This document shows positions 32,655 through 41,059 of a DNA stretch of 64,000 nucleotides, piece after piece. This DNA is from Haloplanus sp. XH21 (lineage in GTDB: Archaea; Halobacteriota; Halobacteria; Halobacteriales; Haloferacaceae). The stretch lies in the NCBI RefSeq assembly GCF_023276355.1, contig NZ_JALLPL010000001.1, positions 2,232,001-2,296,000 of the forward strand, given 5' to 3'. Position numbers and translations under genes: made by a program. Position 1 is the stretch's first letter, and every line of letters starts with the position of its first letter. A model generated the notes under the pieces. It made no database searches. It saw nothing but the letters and a program-made list of their open reading frames with translations, and had not been told where the DNA came from.

Positions 32655-33110
32655 TCACGCCGGGAGGGGCCGGACGACGACGCTGGAGTCGAAATACTGC
32701 TCGACGCGCTCCGCGAATGTGCCTTCACCGGGCCACTCGACGGCTGCCTGGTTCGTCAGCGACCGGGCCGAGACGTCGCCGTCGTCGTCCCGGGCGTGTT
32801 CGGAGCGGTGTGCCACCCCATCCAGCGCGGCCGGGTCGCCGACGTAGACGACGGCCGTGCCGCCGTCGGTGCGCGGCGCCGAAACGCGGACGTAGAGCCC
32901 CTGGCCGATTCCCTCGTAGGCGTCGAGGGCGTCGATGTCGTCCGTTCGGAGGAGACGCCCCGCCGTCTCGCCGCCGGGCGCGAGCGTAGGATACCGGCCG
33001 TCGACCGGGTGACAGCCCTCCAGAACCGCGGCGCCGACGAAGACGAACGAATCCACCACCGACGCGACCCGGTCGGGTTGGGTGAGCGTCCCGTACGCGA
33101 ACACGTCCAT
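32655..33110 (-). CDS. Gamma-glutamylcyclotransferase-like protein
   Basis: A 151-aa AIG2/GGCT fold protein. The N-terminal MDVFAYGTLTQPDRVASVVD holds the YGTL motif that binds the gamma-glutamyl moiety, and residues 70-80 (DALDAYEGIGQGLYVRV) have the Glu expected for catalysis. Haloarchaea use gamma-glutamylcysteine as their thiol, so a gamma-glutamyl substrate is plausible, but the exact reaction is not proven. ATG 33110 chosen; the larger ORF extends antisense into citrate synthase. It follows citrate synthase by 38 bp on the same strand. Confidence 0.82.
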   Translation of the reverse strand: MDVFAYGTLTQPDRVASVVDSFVFVGAAVLEGCHPVDGRYPTLAPGGETAGRLLRTDDIDALDAYEGIGQGLYVRVSAPRTDGGTAVVYVGDPAALDGVAHRSEHARDDDGDVSARSLTNQAAVEWPGEGTFAERVEQYFDSSVVVRPLPA

Positions 33111-33148
33111 ACCCGACACTGGGCGCGACGCGGGGTTCCGTCTTTCGG

Positions 33149-34285
33149 CTATCGCTCGTCGAGGGGGACGAACTCGCGCCCCTGTTCGCCGACGTAGCGC
33201 GCACGCGGCCGGATGAGACGGTTGTCCGCGTACTGTTCGAGCATGTGCGCGATCCAGCCACCGACCCGGGACACCGCGAAGATGGGCGTATAGAGATCCA
33301 TCGGGATCCCCATCTGGTAGTACATGGACGCGGAGTAGAAGTCGACGTTGGGTGCGAGGCCGGCCTTTTCGGCCATATACCCCTCGATTTCGACGGAGTA
33401 GTCGTACCACTTGGGATCGCCGGTGGTCTCGCCGAGTCGCTTGGAGTAGGCCTCGAGGATGGCGGCCCGAGGGTCACGGACATCGTAGACGCGGTGGCCG
33501 AACCCGGGGACGCGCTTGCCGTCATTGACCGCGTCGTCGACCCACTCGCGGGGGCCTTTCTCGCTGTCGTCGATCTCCTGCAGCATCCCCATGACGTTCT
33601 GGTTGGCGCCGCCGTGGAGGTCGCCCGCGAGCGTGCCGATGGCGCTCGTGACGCCGCTGTGCAGATCCGAGAGCGTCGAGGTGGTGACCATCGCGGAGAA
33701 CGTCGAGGCGTTCAGCCCGTGATCGGCGTGCAACACCAGCGCGGTATCGAACGTCTCGGCCGCGACATCGTCCGGCTCCTCGCCGTTCAGCATGTAGAGG
33801 AAGTTCTCGGCGTGACCCAGATCGGGCCGAGGGTCGACGGGGTCGTCGCCCTCGCGCAGGCGGGCGAACGCCGCCACGATGGTCGGGAGTTTCGCGGTGA
33901 TGCGACAGCCCTTCGCGAGGTTGGCGTCCTCGTCGTCGGGGTCGGCGTCGGTGTCGGGATCGTAGGCCGACAGCGAGGAGGTCACCGTCCGCAGCATCGC
34001 CATCGGGTCTTCGCCGCGGTCCGCGAGTTCTTCGATGAGGTCGTAGACGGCGGGCTCGAGGTCTCGCTCGTCGGCGAGGCGGGCGGCGAAGGCGTCCGCC
34101 TCGTCCCGGGACGGCCACTCGCCGTTCCAGAGCAGCGACAGCACCTCCTCGTAACTCGCCTCGTGTGCGAAATCCTCGATGGCGTACCCGCGGTAGCCCA
34201 ACTCGCCGGCGTCGCCGTCGATGTAGCTCAGCCGAGACTCGAAGACCACCACACCCTCCAGTCCCCGCTTGACCTCATCAGACAT
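33149..34285 (-). CDS. citZ: Citrate synthase
   Basis: A 378-aa enzyme condensing oxaloacetate and acetyl-CoA, the entry to the TCA cycle. The catalytic residues appear in [13 protein letters not shown] (His), [14 protein letters not shown] (His) and [15 protein letters not shown] (Asp, with the family's acidic side-chain position). Gly-rich [16 protein letters not shown] is the second His block. Length agrees with the type I dimeric archaeal enzymes. A spacer of about 150 bp separates it from dcd, which runs divergently. Confidence 0.95.
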   Translation of the reverse strand: MSDEVKRGLEGVVVFESRLSYIDGDAGELGYRGYAIEDFAHEASYEEVLSLLWNGEWPSRDEADAFAARLADERDLEPAVYDLIEELADRGEDPMAMLRTVTSSLSAYDPDTDADPDDEDANLAKGCRITAKLPTIVAAFARLREGDDPVDPRPDLGHAENFLYMLNGEEPDDVAAETFDTALVLHADHGLNASTFSAMVTTSTLSDLHSGVTSAIGTLAGDLHGGANQNVMGMLQEIDDSEKGPREWVDDAVNDGKRVPGFGHRVYDVRDPRAAILEAYSKRLGETTGDPKWYDYSVEIEGYMAEKAGLAPNVDFYSASMYYQMGIPMDLYTPIFAVSRVGGWIAHMLEQYADNRLIRPRARYVGEQGREFVPLDER

Positions 34286-34403
34286 ACGCTATCGGTTTCG
34301 GACCGTCTCAAAAAAGCGTTGCCGTTTCCCTCATATACCCGTCATGCGACGGACAGTCAGTGAGCGGACCGAGTTCGACGCGACACGCACACACGACCGG
34401 GGA

Positions 34404-34412
34404 GATTTTATC
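34404..34412 (+). promoter_or_regulatory. TATA box of the dcd-thiR operon
   Basis: GATTTTATC centred about 26 nt before the dcd ATG at 34434, consistent with a leaderless mRNA. Confidence 0.5.
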
Positions 34413-34433
34413 GCTCGGCGTCACGCCCTAGGT

Positions 34434-35015
34434 ATGATCCTGTCGGACACCGACATCCTCGCCCGCCTTCGCGAGGGCGATCTCGTGATCGACCCGCTCG
34501 AGGATATCGATCAGCAGGTCCAACCCGCCAGCGTCGACCTCCGCCTCGGCTCGGAGTTTCTGGAGTTCCAGCGCACGAACATCTCCTGCATCCACCCCAC
34601 GCGCGAACGGGAGGTCAGCGAGTACATCTCGGAAACCGTCGTCGACGACGGCGACGAGTTCATCCTCCATCCGGGAGATTTCGTCCTCGGAACGACCAAA
34701 GAGCGCATCGAGGTCCCGCCGGATCTGGTCGCCAACGTCGAGGGACGGTCCTCGCTCGGTCGCCTCGCGGTCGTCGTCCACGCCACCGCGGGCTTCGTCG
34801 ATCCCGGCTACCGCGGCCAGGTGACGCTCGAACTGTCGAATCTCGGCACCGCGCCCGTCGCGCTCACGCCCGGCATGCGCGTCTCACAGCTCGTCTTCAC
34901 CGAACTGTCTTCGCCCGCGGAGCGCCCGTACGGCAGCGACCGCGGGTCGAAATACCAGGACCAGACGGGGCCACAGGCCTCCCGCATCGGCGACGACCCC
35001 GAGTTCGAACCATGA
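34434..35015 (+). CDS. dcd: dCTP deaminase
   Basis: A 193-aa homotrimeric enzyme converting dCTP to dUTP, the precursor for dTMP. Conserved blocks: [57 protein letters not shown] (the Glu/Arg catalytic region) and [12 protein letters not shown]. The C-terminal [15 protein letters not shown] closes the active site. It overlaps the following ThiN-type regulator by 4 bp (ATGA), so they are co-translated. Confidence 0.94.
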   Translation: MILSDTDILARLREGDLVIDPLEDIDQQVQPASVDLRLGSEFLEFQRTNISCIHPTREREVSEYISETVVDDGDEFILHPGDFVLGTTKERIEVPPDLVANVEGRSSLGRLAVVVHATAGFVDPGYRGQVTLELSNLGTAPVALTPGMRVSQLVFTELSSPAERPYGSDRGSKYQDQTGPQASRIGDDPEFEP

Positions 35016-35950
35016 AGTTCATCGAGGAACTCGTCGTCGAGGAGTTTCTCCCCACCGTCCGGTCGATGCTCGCGGCGGACCTCCGCGACCGCGGCTTCAC
35101 GCAGCGGGAGGTGGCCGACGCCCTCGGCATCTCCCAGTCGGCCGTCTCGAAGTACGCCCACGGCGAGGTGACCGTCAGCGACCGCATCAGCGACGACGAC
35201 CGCGTCGAAGCGCTCGTCGAACGGATCGGCGAAGGCCTCGCCACCGGCGACATGAGTCGCGTGCAGGCGCTCGTCGAAATCGAGGTGCTCATCCGACAAC
35301 TGGAGGACGGCGACCTGCTGGCCGAGCGTCACCGCGAGGTCATGCCCGAACTCCGGTCCTACGAGGGGGCGTTCGACGTCCACGACCCCGAGAGCGGCGT
35401 CCGAACGACCGAACAGGTCCGGTCGTCGGTGCGCCGCGGCCTGCGTATCCTGCGGAACACGCCCACCTTCGCCGGCCTCGTGCCCAACGTCGGCTCCAAC
35501 CTCGTGGAGTGCCTGCCCGACGCGAGCGACGTGGAGGACGTCGCCGCAGTCCCCGGCCGCATCTTCGACGTGCGGGGGACCGCGACGGTTCCCTCGGACC
35601 CCGAGTTCGGCGTCAGCGAACACGTCGCCTCGGTGTTGCTCTCGGCGCGCGTGGCGGGACAGTCCGTCCGCGGCGCGGTGAACCTCCGATACGACGCCGC
35701 CCTCATCGAGGAACTACGTGAGGCCGGGTATCCGACGGTCGAGTTCGCCGTCGACCAGGACGAGCGCGCGGACGCCGACACCGGCAGTCCGGCGGTCCGG
35801 CCGACCATCGTCGAAGCCGTCCGTACGGCCGGCCCCGACGAGCCTTTCGTCCTCTATCAGACCGGCGGGTTCGGCATCGAACCCATCACGTACGTCCTGG
35901 CGGCGGACGCGCCGGCCGTGGCGCGCATCGTGCGCGACCTGTCGAACTGA
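35012..35950 (+). CDS. thiR: ThiN-domain transcriptional regulator, ThiR type
   Basis: A 312-aa regulator. The N-terminal helix-turn-helix (residues 25-65) reads [20 protein letters not shown]. The C-terminal ThiN domain, related to thiamine-phosphate synthase, runs from about 120 to 310 ([55 protein letters not shown]). ThiN-HTH proteins in Haloferax repress thiamine synthesis genes such as thi4 and thiC in response to thiamine phosphates. The ATG overlaps the dcd stop by 4 bp (ATGA). The likely target thi4 begins 1.7 kb downstream and has a palindrome over its start. Confidence 0.85.
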   Translation: MKFIEELVVEEFLPTVRSMLAADLRDRGFTQREVADALGISQSAVSKYAHGEVTVSDRISDDDRVEALVERIGEGLATGDMSRVQALVEIEVLIRQLEDGDLLAERHREVMPELRSYEGAFDVHDPESGVRTTEQVRSSVRRGLRILRNTPTFAGLVPNVGSNLVECLPDASDVEDVAAVPGRIFDVRGTATVPSDPEFGVSEHVASVLLSARVAGQSVRGAVNLRYDAALIEELREAGYPTVEFAVDQDERADADTGSPAVRPTIVEAVRTAGPDEPFVLYQTGGFGIEPITYVLAADAPAVARIVRDLSN

Positions 35951-35983
35951 CGGCGTCCGAAGCGCGGCTGAGGCGAACGACGG

Positions 35984-36745
35984 CTAGCCGTACCGCTCGT
36001 CGTGAGCCGCACAGAACGCCGGTTCGCGGAGTTGAGCCTGCACGACGCCCGGTTGTCGGTGGGCGTCGTAGAGCCGACACCGCTCGTCGTCACAGAACGC
36101 GGTACCCGTCTCCAGGAAGTCGACGGCGGCGAGGACGTAGCCTTTCAGCGCCTCGGTCGTCCGCGGGTCGCCCTCGACCAGGAAGTCGCCCTCGATCTCG
36201 GCCTCTAACACCTCACGCGGCGGCGCGTCGCCCGTCATGAGCGCGTGCTTGCTTTTCGCCTCGTAGTAGGCTTCGGGCTTGGCCGGCGCCTCGTACAGGC
36301 CGGGGACGGAGACGAGGGCAGGTTGGCCGAGGACGGCCACCCGCTTGTGCCAGCGGGCGTCGTGGGCGCCCCAAGTGCCGATCACCCGGTCGAGCAAGGG
36401 GAGATGGAGGTGATCCAGTCCGCGCTCGGCGTCGGGAAGGCGGGCGTTCAGCGCCCGCTGGACCGCCTGGCCGTCGTAGACGACGCCGCCCTCGCGTTCG
36501 GGAGTCGCCAGCGCCCGCTCCTCGTAGCGGACGATGCCGAGCATCGTGTTGCCCGTCTCCGGGTCGTGCGGATCGGTGACGCGGGCCGCGGCCAGGTCCT
36601 CGGCGAGGGTCTCGGTGGCGACGTCGCCAAGCAGTCGGTCGCGGACCCGCACCTCGCCGTCGACCCGGTCGCGAAGCCAGTCCGCGATGGCGTCGGCGTC
36701 CGCCGCAGTCGTCGGGGCTCGGTAGAGCGTGACCGTCTCGACCAT
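35984..36745 (-). CDS. Archaemetzincin-like protein lacking the catalytic zinc site (DUF6775-like)
   Basis: A 253-aa protein. The C-terminus holds CDDERC (C218, C223) and, 21 residues on, FCAAHDE (C245, H248), the spacing of the second, structural zinc site of archaemetzincins (normally CX4C...CXXC). The catalytic motif HExxHxxGxxH that should precede it is absent: that segment is LAAVDFLETGTAFC. Residues 1-70 form a separate alpha/beta region (VETVTLYRAPTTAADADAI, LLGDVATETLAED). NCBI uses the name DUF6775 family putative metallopeptidase for similar proteins (from memory). A zinc-binding pseudoprotease is the best reading. It lies 21 bp downstream of thi4 on the same strand and may share its transcript. 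Confidence 0.6.
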   Translation of the reverse strand: MVETVTLYRAPTTAADADAIADWLRDRVDGEVRVRDRLLGDVATETLAEDLAAARVTDPHDPETGNTMLGIVRYEERALATPEREGGVVYDGQAVQRALNARLPDAERGLDHLHLPLLDRVIGTWGAHDARWHKRVAVLGQPALVSVPGLYEAPAKPEAYYEAKSKHALMTGDAPPREVLEAEIEGDFLVEGDPRTTEALKGYVLAAVDFLETGTAFCDDERCRLYDAHRQPGVVQAQLREPAFCAAHDERYG

Positions 36746-36766
36746 GGTGTCCGTGGATGCGGTCCC

Positions 36767-37693
36767 TCAGTCGTCGGCGGGCGCCCGCGACGTGAGTTCC
36801 ACGTCGGGGGCCTCGACGCCGAGTTCGTCGATGGCGACCTGCGCGGCGCGCTTGCCCGAAACGAGCATGGCGCCGAAGGTCGGACCCATCCGCGGGAGGC
36901 CGTAGGTGGTGGCGACGGCCATCCCCGTGGCGATGAGACCGTCGTGAACGAGCCCCGTGTGCTCGACGATGGCGTCCTCGCTCTGGCCGACCCACATCGA
37001 GTCGTGGCCGGGTGAGTCGTGGCCGGGCGCGCCGTAGGAGTCGTCGCCCGTCTCGTCCATGCCGGTGTTGTGCTCCTTGGCGTGTTGGATGCCGGGCGCG
37101 TCGAGGACGTTCCGCTCGTCGAGTTTGTTGACGGCGACGGCGTCGTGACCCGTCGCGTCGATGACCAGGTCCGCCTCGACGGCGATGGGGTCGACGCAGG
37201 TGATTTCGCGGGGGAGCGCGTGGACCGGCGTCCAGTTCATGACGATGCCGCCGACGCGGTGGTCCTCGCGGATCACGATGTCGGTGAACTCCGTCATGTT
37301 CTGCATCTTCGCGCCGGCGTCACACGCGGCCTTGATGAGGCCGGAACACGCCTCCGGTCCGTTGGCGACATACAGGCCCTCCGTATCCTGGGCGGGCTTG
37401 TAATCCACCTCGAGGTCCTCCAGCACGTCCTGGGCCGGATCCCGAACCGTCACCTTGTTCATCAGGAAGCCGCCGAGCCAAAATCCCCCTCCCAGGTAGT
37501 TGTTCTTCTCGACGACCATCGTCTTCACGCCGCGCTCGGAGAGTTCCTTCGCCGCCATCAGCCCCGACGGGCCACCGCCGATGATGAGCACGTCGGAGTC
37601 CGAGAAGTCCATGAACTCCTCGGTCCACTCCTGGCCGATCGCCCGTGTTACGTCCGCCTCGCCGACCTGACTGAACTGCTCGAATGAAGACAT
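36767..37693 (-). CDS. thi4: Thiazole synthase Thi4 (sulfide-donating type with active-site Cys)
   Basis: A 308-aa flavin-fold enzyme making the adenylated thiazole precursor of thiamine from NAD and glycine. The Rossmann motif [18 protein letters not shown] is at residues 33-50, and the FAD-like loop [16 protein letters not shown] at about 60-75. The key Cys is C166 ([10 protein letters not shown]), at the position of the suicide Cys205 of yeast Thi4 and C165 of Haloferax, where it was shown essential. [21 protein letters not shown] motif closes the enzyme. A palindrome at 37692-37708 and a TATA-like GATATAG (37721-37727, plus strand) sit at the start. It is 1.7 kb from the ThiR-type regulator. 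Confidence 0.93.
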   Translation of the reverse strand: MSSFEQFSQVGEADVTRAIGQEWTEEFMDFSDSDVLIIGGGPSGLMAAKELSERGVKTMVVEKNNYLGGGFWLGGFLMNKVTVRDPAQDVLEDLEVDYKPAQDTEGLYVANGPEACSGLIKAACDAGAKMQNMTEFTDIVIREDHRVGGIVMNWTPVHALPREITCVDPIAVEADLVIDATGHDAVAVNKLDERNVLDAPGIQHAKEHNTGMDETGDDSYGAPGHDSPGHDSMWVGQSEDAIVEHTGLVHDGLIATGMAVATTYGLPRMGPTFGAMLVSGKRAAQVAIDELGVEAPDVELTSRAPADD

Positions 37694-37708
37694 ACCACTC
37701 GGTAGTAT
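37692..37708. promoter_or_regulatory. Palindrome at the thi4 start, possible ThiR operator
   Basis: ATACCACTCGGTAGTAT has seven-base half-sites (ATACCAC / GTAGTAT, pairing as ATACYAC) with a three-base centre. It covers the expected transcription start and first base of the thi4 ATG, about 30 nt from a TATA-like GATATAG. Binding there would block initiation. Confidence 0.5.
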
Positions 37709-37817
37709 CACTGGGTGGTTGATATAGCTTGCGACCCCGAACAGGTTCACGTCGGAGACCCCGCCGTCGCCGGCGTCGGTCCGTGGGTTCATTGACCCCC
37801 GGCCGCACTATCGGTCG

Positions 37818-38249
37818 ATGTCAGTGCCGGTACTCGACTCGTACGTGGAATCGACCGAACGGATCCAACCCAACCAGGCGAACAACTACGGGAACGCCCA
37901 CGGCGGGGAGGTGGTCCGACTGATGGACGAACTGGCCGCCATCGCGGCGATGACCGTCGCCAGCGAGACGTGTGTCACGGCGCACGTCGGCAGCGTCGAC
38001 TTCCGCAACCCGATTCCGGTCGGTCACGTCGCGGAGCTGGCAGCCTACGTCTACGAGACCGGAACGAGCAGCCTCGAAGTCAGGGTCGACGTGCAGAGCC
38101 GCGACCCCCGGGACGACGAGTCCGAACCGACGACCGCCGCCCGGTTCACCATGGTCGCCGTCGACGAGAACGGCCAGCCGGTCGAGGTCCCCAGCGTCGT
38201 CGCGGAGACGGACCGCGGTGCCCGCCTCGTCGACGGAGCCACCCCCTGA
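37818..38249 (+). CDS. Acyl-CoA thioesterase, hotdog family (YciA/Acot type)
   Basis: A 143-aa hotdog-fold thioesterase. The catalytic segment reads QPNQANNYGNAHGGEVVRLM then DELAAIAAM, with Asn and Asp in the positions of the YciA/acyl-CoA thioesterase family, and VTAHVGSVDFRNPIPVGHVA. It hydrolyses short to medium acyl-CoA; the exact chain length is unknown. It is divergent from thi4 with a 124-bp spacer that holds the thi4 palindrome. A downstream quinone-reductase-like gene lies 104 bp away on the same strand. Confidence 0.85.
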   Translation: MSVPVLDSYVESTERIQPNQANNYGNAHGGEVVRLMDELAAIAAMTVASETCVTAHVGSVDFRNPIPVGHVAELAAYVYETGTSSLEVRVDVQSRDPRDDESEPTTAARFTMVAVDENGQPVEVPSVVAETDRGARLVDGATP

Positions 38250-38352
38250 CGACCCGGCGCCGACGGCTCTCGGCCCTGTCCAGGGGCGGGCGCCCAATCC
38301 TTTTCGTCAGCGAGTGCGTACTACTGATGATGACTACTACGGTGATCGATCG

Positions 38353-39321
38353 ATGAGCGGCCTCGTCGACGGCGAGTGGGTGGGGACGGACTACGCGACC
38401 GACGACGACGGCGAGTTCCAGCGCCAGGAGACGACGTTCCGCGACCGGATCGGCCCCGACGAAGCGTTCCCCGTCGAGGCGGGACGCTACCACCTCTACA
38501 TCTCGCGGGCGTGCCCGTGGGCCCACCGCACCGCCATGACGCGCGCGATGAAAGACCTAGACGACGCCATCTCCCTCTCGCTGGTCGAACCCGTGCGCTA
38601 CGACCAGGGTTGGGAGTTCTCGGAGACCTACCCGGACCCCCTCCACGACGCCGACTACCTCCGCGAACTCTACGTCCGCGCCGATCCCGAGTTCACCGGG
38701 CGTCCCACTGTCCCCGTCCTCTGGGACCGCAAGCACGAGACCATCGTCAACAACGAGTCCGAAGAGATCATGCGGCTGCTCGACGTCGCCGCCGACGACC
38801 TGGCGACCCGCGATGTCGACCTCTATCCCGAGGGCTACCGCGAGGAGGTCGACCGCCTTATCGACGACATCTACGACCCCATCAACAACGGCGTCTACCG
38901 CGCCGGCTTCGCGGAGTCCCAGGCCGCCTACGACCGCGCCGTTTCGGACCTGTTCGACGCCCTCGACCACTACGACAGCGTCCTCGCCGACCAGCGGTAT
39001 CTCGCTGGCGACCGTCTCACCGAAGCCGACCTCGCCATGTTCGCGACGCTAGTGCGGTTCGATCACGTCTACCACGTCCACTTCAAATGCAACCGGCGGG
39101 CCATCCACGAGTACGACAACCTCTGGGGGTACACGAAGGACCTCTACACCACGCCGGGGATCGAGCGCACCGTCAACATGGACCACATCGTCCGGCATTA
39201 CTACGAGAGCCACGCCGACCTGAACCCCAAACGCCTCGTCCCGACGGGGCCAGCTATCGATTTCACCGAGGGACACGATCGGGACGAACTCTCGGGGAGT
39301 CCGCCGGACGCACTCCGATAG
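38353..39321 (+). CDS. Glutathionyl-hydroquinone reductase-like protein (GST family)
   Basis: A 322-aa thioredoxin-fold plus helical-domain protein of the Xi-class GST/YqjG/ECM4 family. The active site Cys54 lies in YISRACPWAHRTAM. The N-terminal domain continues with ADPEFTGRPTVPVLWDRKHE and the C-terminal all-helical domain has YEGYREEVDRLIDD, YLAGDRLTEADLAMFATLVRFD and the family's NPKRLVPTGP tail. These enzymes reduce glutathionyl-hydroquinones; haloarchaea use gamma-glutamylcysteine, so the natural thiol partner is uncertain. The ATG at 38353 lies after an odd GC spacer. Convergent with the next gene with a 6-bp gap. Confidence 0.88.
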   Translation: MSGLVDGEWVGTDYATDDDGEFQRQETTFRDRIGPDEAFPVEAGRYHLYISRACPWAHRTAMTRAMKDLDDAISLSLVEPVRYDQGWEFSETYPDPLHDADYLRELYVRADPEFTGRPTVPVLWDRKHETIVNNESEEIMRLLDVAADDLATRDVDLYPEGYREEVDRLIDDIYDPINNGVYRAGFAESQAAYDRAVSDLFDALDHYDSVLADQRYLAGDRLTEADLAMFATLVRFDHVYHVHFKCNRRAIHEYDNLWGYTKDLYTTPGIERTVNMDHIVRHYYESHADLNPKRLVPTGPAIDFTEGHDRDELSGSPPDALR

Positions 39322-39327
39322 CCGGGG

Positions 39328-39894
39328 TCAGAATACGGCGAAGAAACTCGCGCCCAGCCCCAGCGTGACGAGCAGTCGGCCGACGCTCCCGACGAACGTC
39401 GCCGCGGCGAACCGGACGTAATCCTCCTCGAGGACGGCGAAGGCGTAAATCGAGAGCGTGTCGGGGAAAAACGGGACGGAGAGCGCAACGGCGAGTCCAG
39501 CGTACCCCCAACGGCGCGCGATGTCGACGGTACGCCGTTCCGACCACTCGATGATGTCGAACCGTGAGCGCCGGAGCGCGGCGATCACCGGTCCCGACTC
39601 CTTGGCCTCCTGCCCGAGATGGAAGGCGAAGACGCTGCCGGCGGCCTTGCCGACTGCCGAGACGAGGATGATGACCGCCAGTCGCGCCTCCGTCGAGAGG
39701 CCGAGATCCAGCGGCGCCAGCAGGACGACTTCGCTGACGCCCGGTAGCGCGAACGCGATGAGAAACGAGTAGACGAAGATGACGGCCAGCCCACCCCACC
39801 CCGTCGCGGTGCGGACGAATCGCGTCAGCCACTCGAAGCCGAACAACTCCGTCGCGAGAGGGGTGACAAGCGGGTCCACACCACTGCCTGGCAT
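39328..39894 (-). CDS. VTT/DedA-type membrane protein
   Basis: A 188-aa membrane protein with four to five hydrophobic segments: residues 32-52 (GGLAVIFVYSFLIAFALPG), 60-90 and two C-terminal helices (WGYAGLAVALSVPFFPDTLS, AAATFVGSVGRLLVTLGLG). The middle SAVGKAAGSVFAFHLGQEA and C-terminal SVPFFPDTLS correspond to the VTT/YqaA (SNARE-associated) motif. Such proteins are involved in membrane lipid scrambling or transport. ATG 39894. It stands alone between two genes on opposite strands. Confidence 0.75.
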   Translation of the reverse strand: MPGSGVDPLVTPLATELFGFEWLTRFVRTATGWGGLAVIFVYSFLIAFALPGVSEVVLLAPLDLGLSTEARLAVIILVSAVGKAAGSVFAFHLGQEAKESGPVIAALRRSRFDIIEWSERRTVDIARRWGYAGLAVALSVPFFPDTLSIYAFAVLEEDYVRFAAATFVGSVGRLLVTLGLGASFFAVF

Positions 39895-39929
39895 GGGGGC
39901 GACGTAAGTCTTTCAGATTTCGGGTGGTA

Positions 39930-41006
39930 TTACGCCGACCGGCGGCAGTCGTCGAGATCGTCGAGGAACGCCGCCAGCATCTCGCGGGTGACGTGGGGCA
40001 TACAGACGAGACGGAGTTCGCCGCACGCGGTCCGCGAGAGTCGCCATCCGCGCTCGGTCAGCGCGTCGAACAGCGCCGTCGGCACGTCGACGGCGACCAG
40101 CGGAAGCACGGGGTCGACCACGTCGAACCCGCGGTCGGCAAAGGCGGTGGCCACCCAGTCCGCGTTGTCCTGGGCCCGCTCGTACGCCTCGCGGTAGCCG
40201 TCCGGCCAGAGGGCGTCGAGGGCCGCCGCCGCGCTGGCGACGCCCGCGCCGCTCCGCGTGCCCGTGAGCGTCGCCTGCGACATCGACTCCAGATACGGCG
40301 TCTCGACGGCTAGGGCGTCCATCGTCGTCGAATCGCGGGCGAGAAAGCCACCCGCCGGCACCGCCGCCCGCCCCAACTTGTGCGGGTCGATGGTCAGCGT
40401 GTCAATCGGCGCGTGCGCGAAGTTCCAGTCCCAGTCGCGGTCGGTAAAGGGGAGCGCGAACCCGCCCCACGCGGCGTCGACGTGGCAGAGGGCGTCCACG
40501 TCGGCGGCCAGCTCCGCGAGCGCCGGGATGGGATCGACGCGGCCGTACTCCGTGGTGCCCGCGACGCCGACGACGGCGACGGTGTCGGCGTCGGCCAGCG
40601 TCGCCATCGCGTCGGGGGCGGCCCGCCCGTCGGCGTCCACGGGCGCGGTTCGAAGGTCGACGCCCAACACGTCGGCCGCCTTATGAAAACTGAAGTGGAC
40701 GCTCTCGGGAGCGACGACGTTCGGATCGTCGGTGGCGGCGCGGTTGCGCGCCGCCCGGACCGCCTGGATGTTCGCCTCGGTCCCGCCGCTCGCAACGTAG
40801 CCGTGTGGCTCCGCGAGACCGGTTATCTCGCCCAGTACGCCGACGACATCGTTCTCGAGCGCGGCGACCGCGCGGTAGGTGTCGGGATCACCGGGATTGG
40901 TCGCGAGAAACCGCTCGGCCGCCTCGCGGGCGGCCGGATGCGGGCGCGTGCACATACTGGAGAGAACGCGGTCGAACGACTGCGGTGTGGGAACCGCCTG
41001 CTCCAT
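39930..41006 (-). CDS. mfnA: Group II PLP decarboxylase, MfnA type (L-tyrosine/L-aspartate decarboxylase)
   Basis: A 358-aa PLP enzyme. The Schiff-base lysine is in [20 protein letters not shown]; upstream are [13 protein letters not shown] (Asp contacting the pyridine nitrogen) and the N-terminal [20 protein letters not shown]. In methanogens MfnA makes tyramine for methanofuran; in haloarchaea, which lack methanofuran, the homologue most likely decarboxylates aspartate to beta-alanine for coenzyme A. That reassignment is inference from the family and physiology. It lies 53 bp upstream of ppsA's 3' end with convergent-like spacing but the same strand. Confidence 0.9.
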   Translation of the reverse strand: MEQAVPTPQSFDRVLSSMCTRPHPAAREAAERFLATNPGDPDTYRAVAALENDVVGVLGEITGLAEPHGYVASGGTEANIQAVRAARNRAATDDPNVVAPESVHFSFHKAADVLGVDLRTAPVDADGRAAPDAMATLADADTVAVVGVAGTTEYGRVDPIPALAELAADVDALCHVDAAWGGFALPFTDRDWDWNFAHAPIDTLTIDPHKLGRAAVPAGGFLARDSTTMDALAVETPYLESMSQATLTGTRSGAGVASAAAALDALWPDGYREAYERAQDNADWVATAFADRGFDVVDPVLPLVAVDVPTALFDALTERGWRLSRTACGELRLVCMPHVTREMLAAFLDDLDDCRRSA

Positions 41007-41059
41007 AGGCAGAGCGTGGCCGCGAGGCGGTTTAGCCGTTCCGGAAGAAGGGACTGCCG

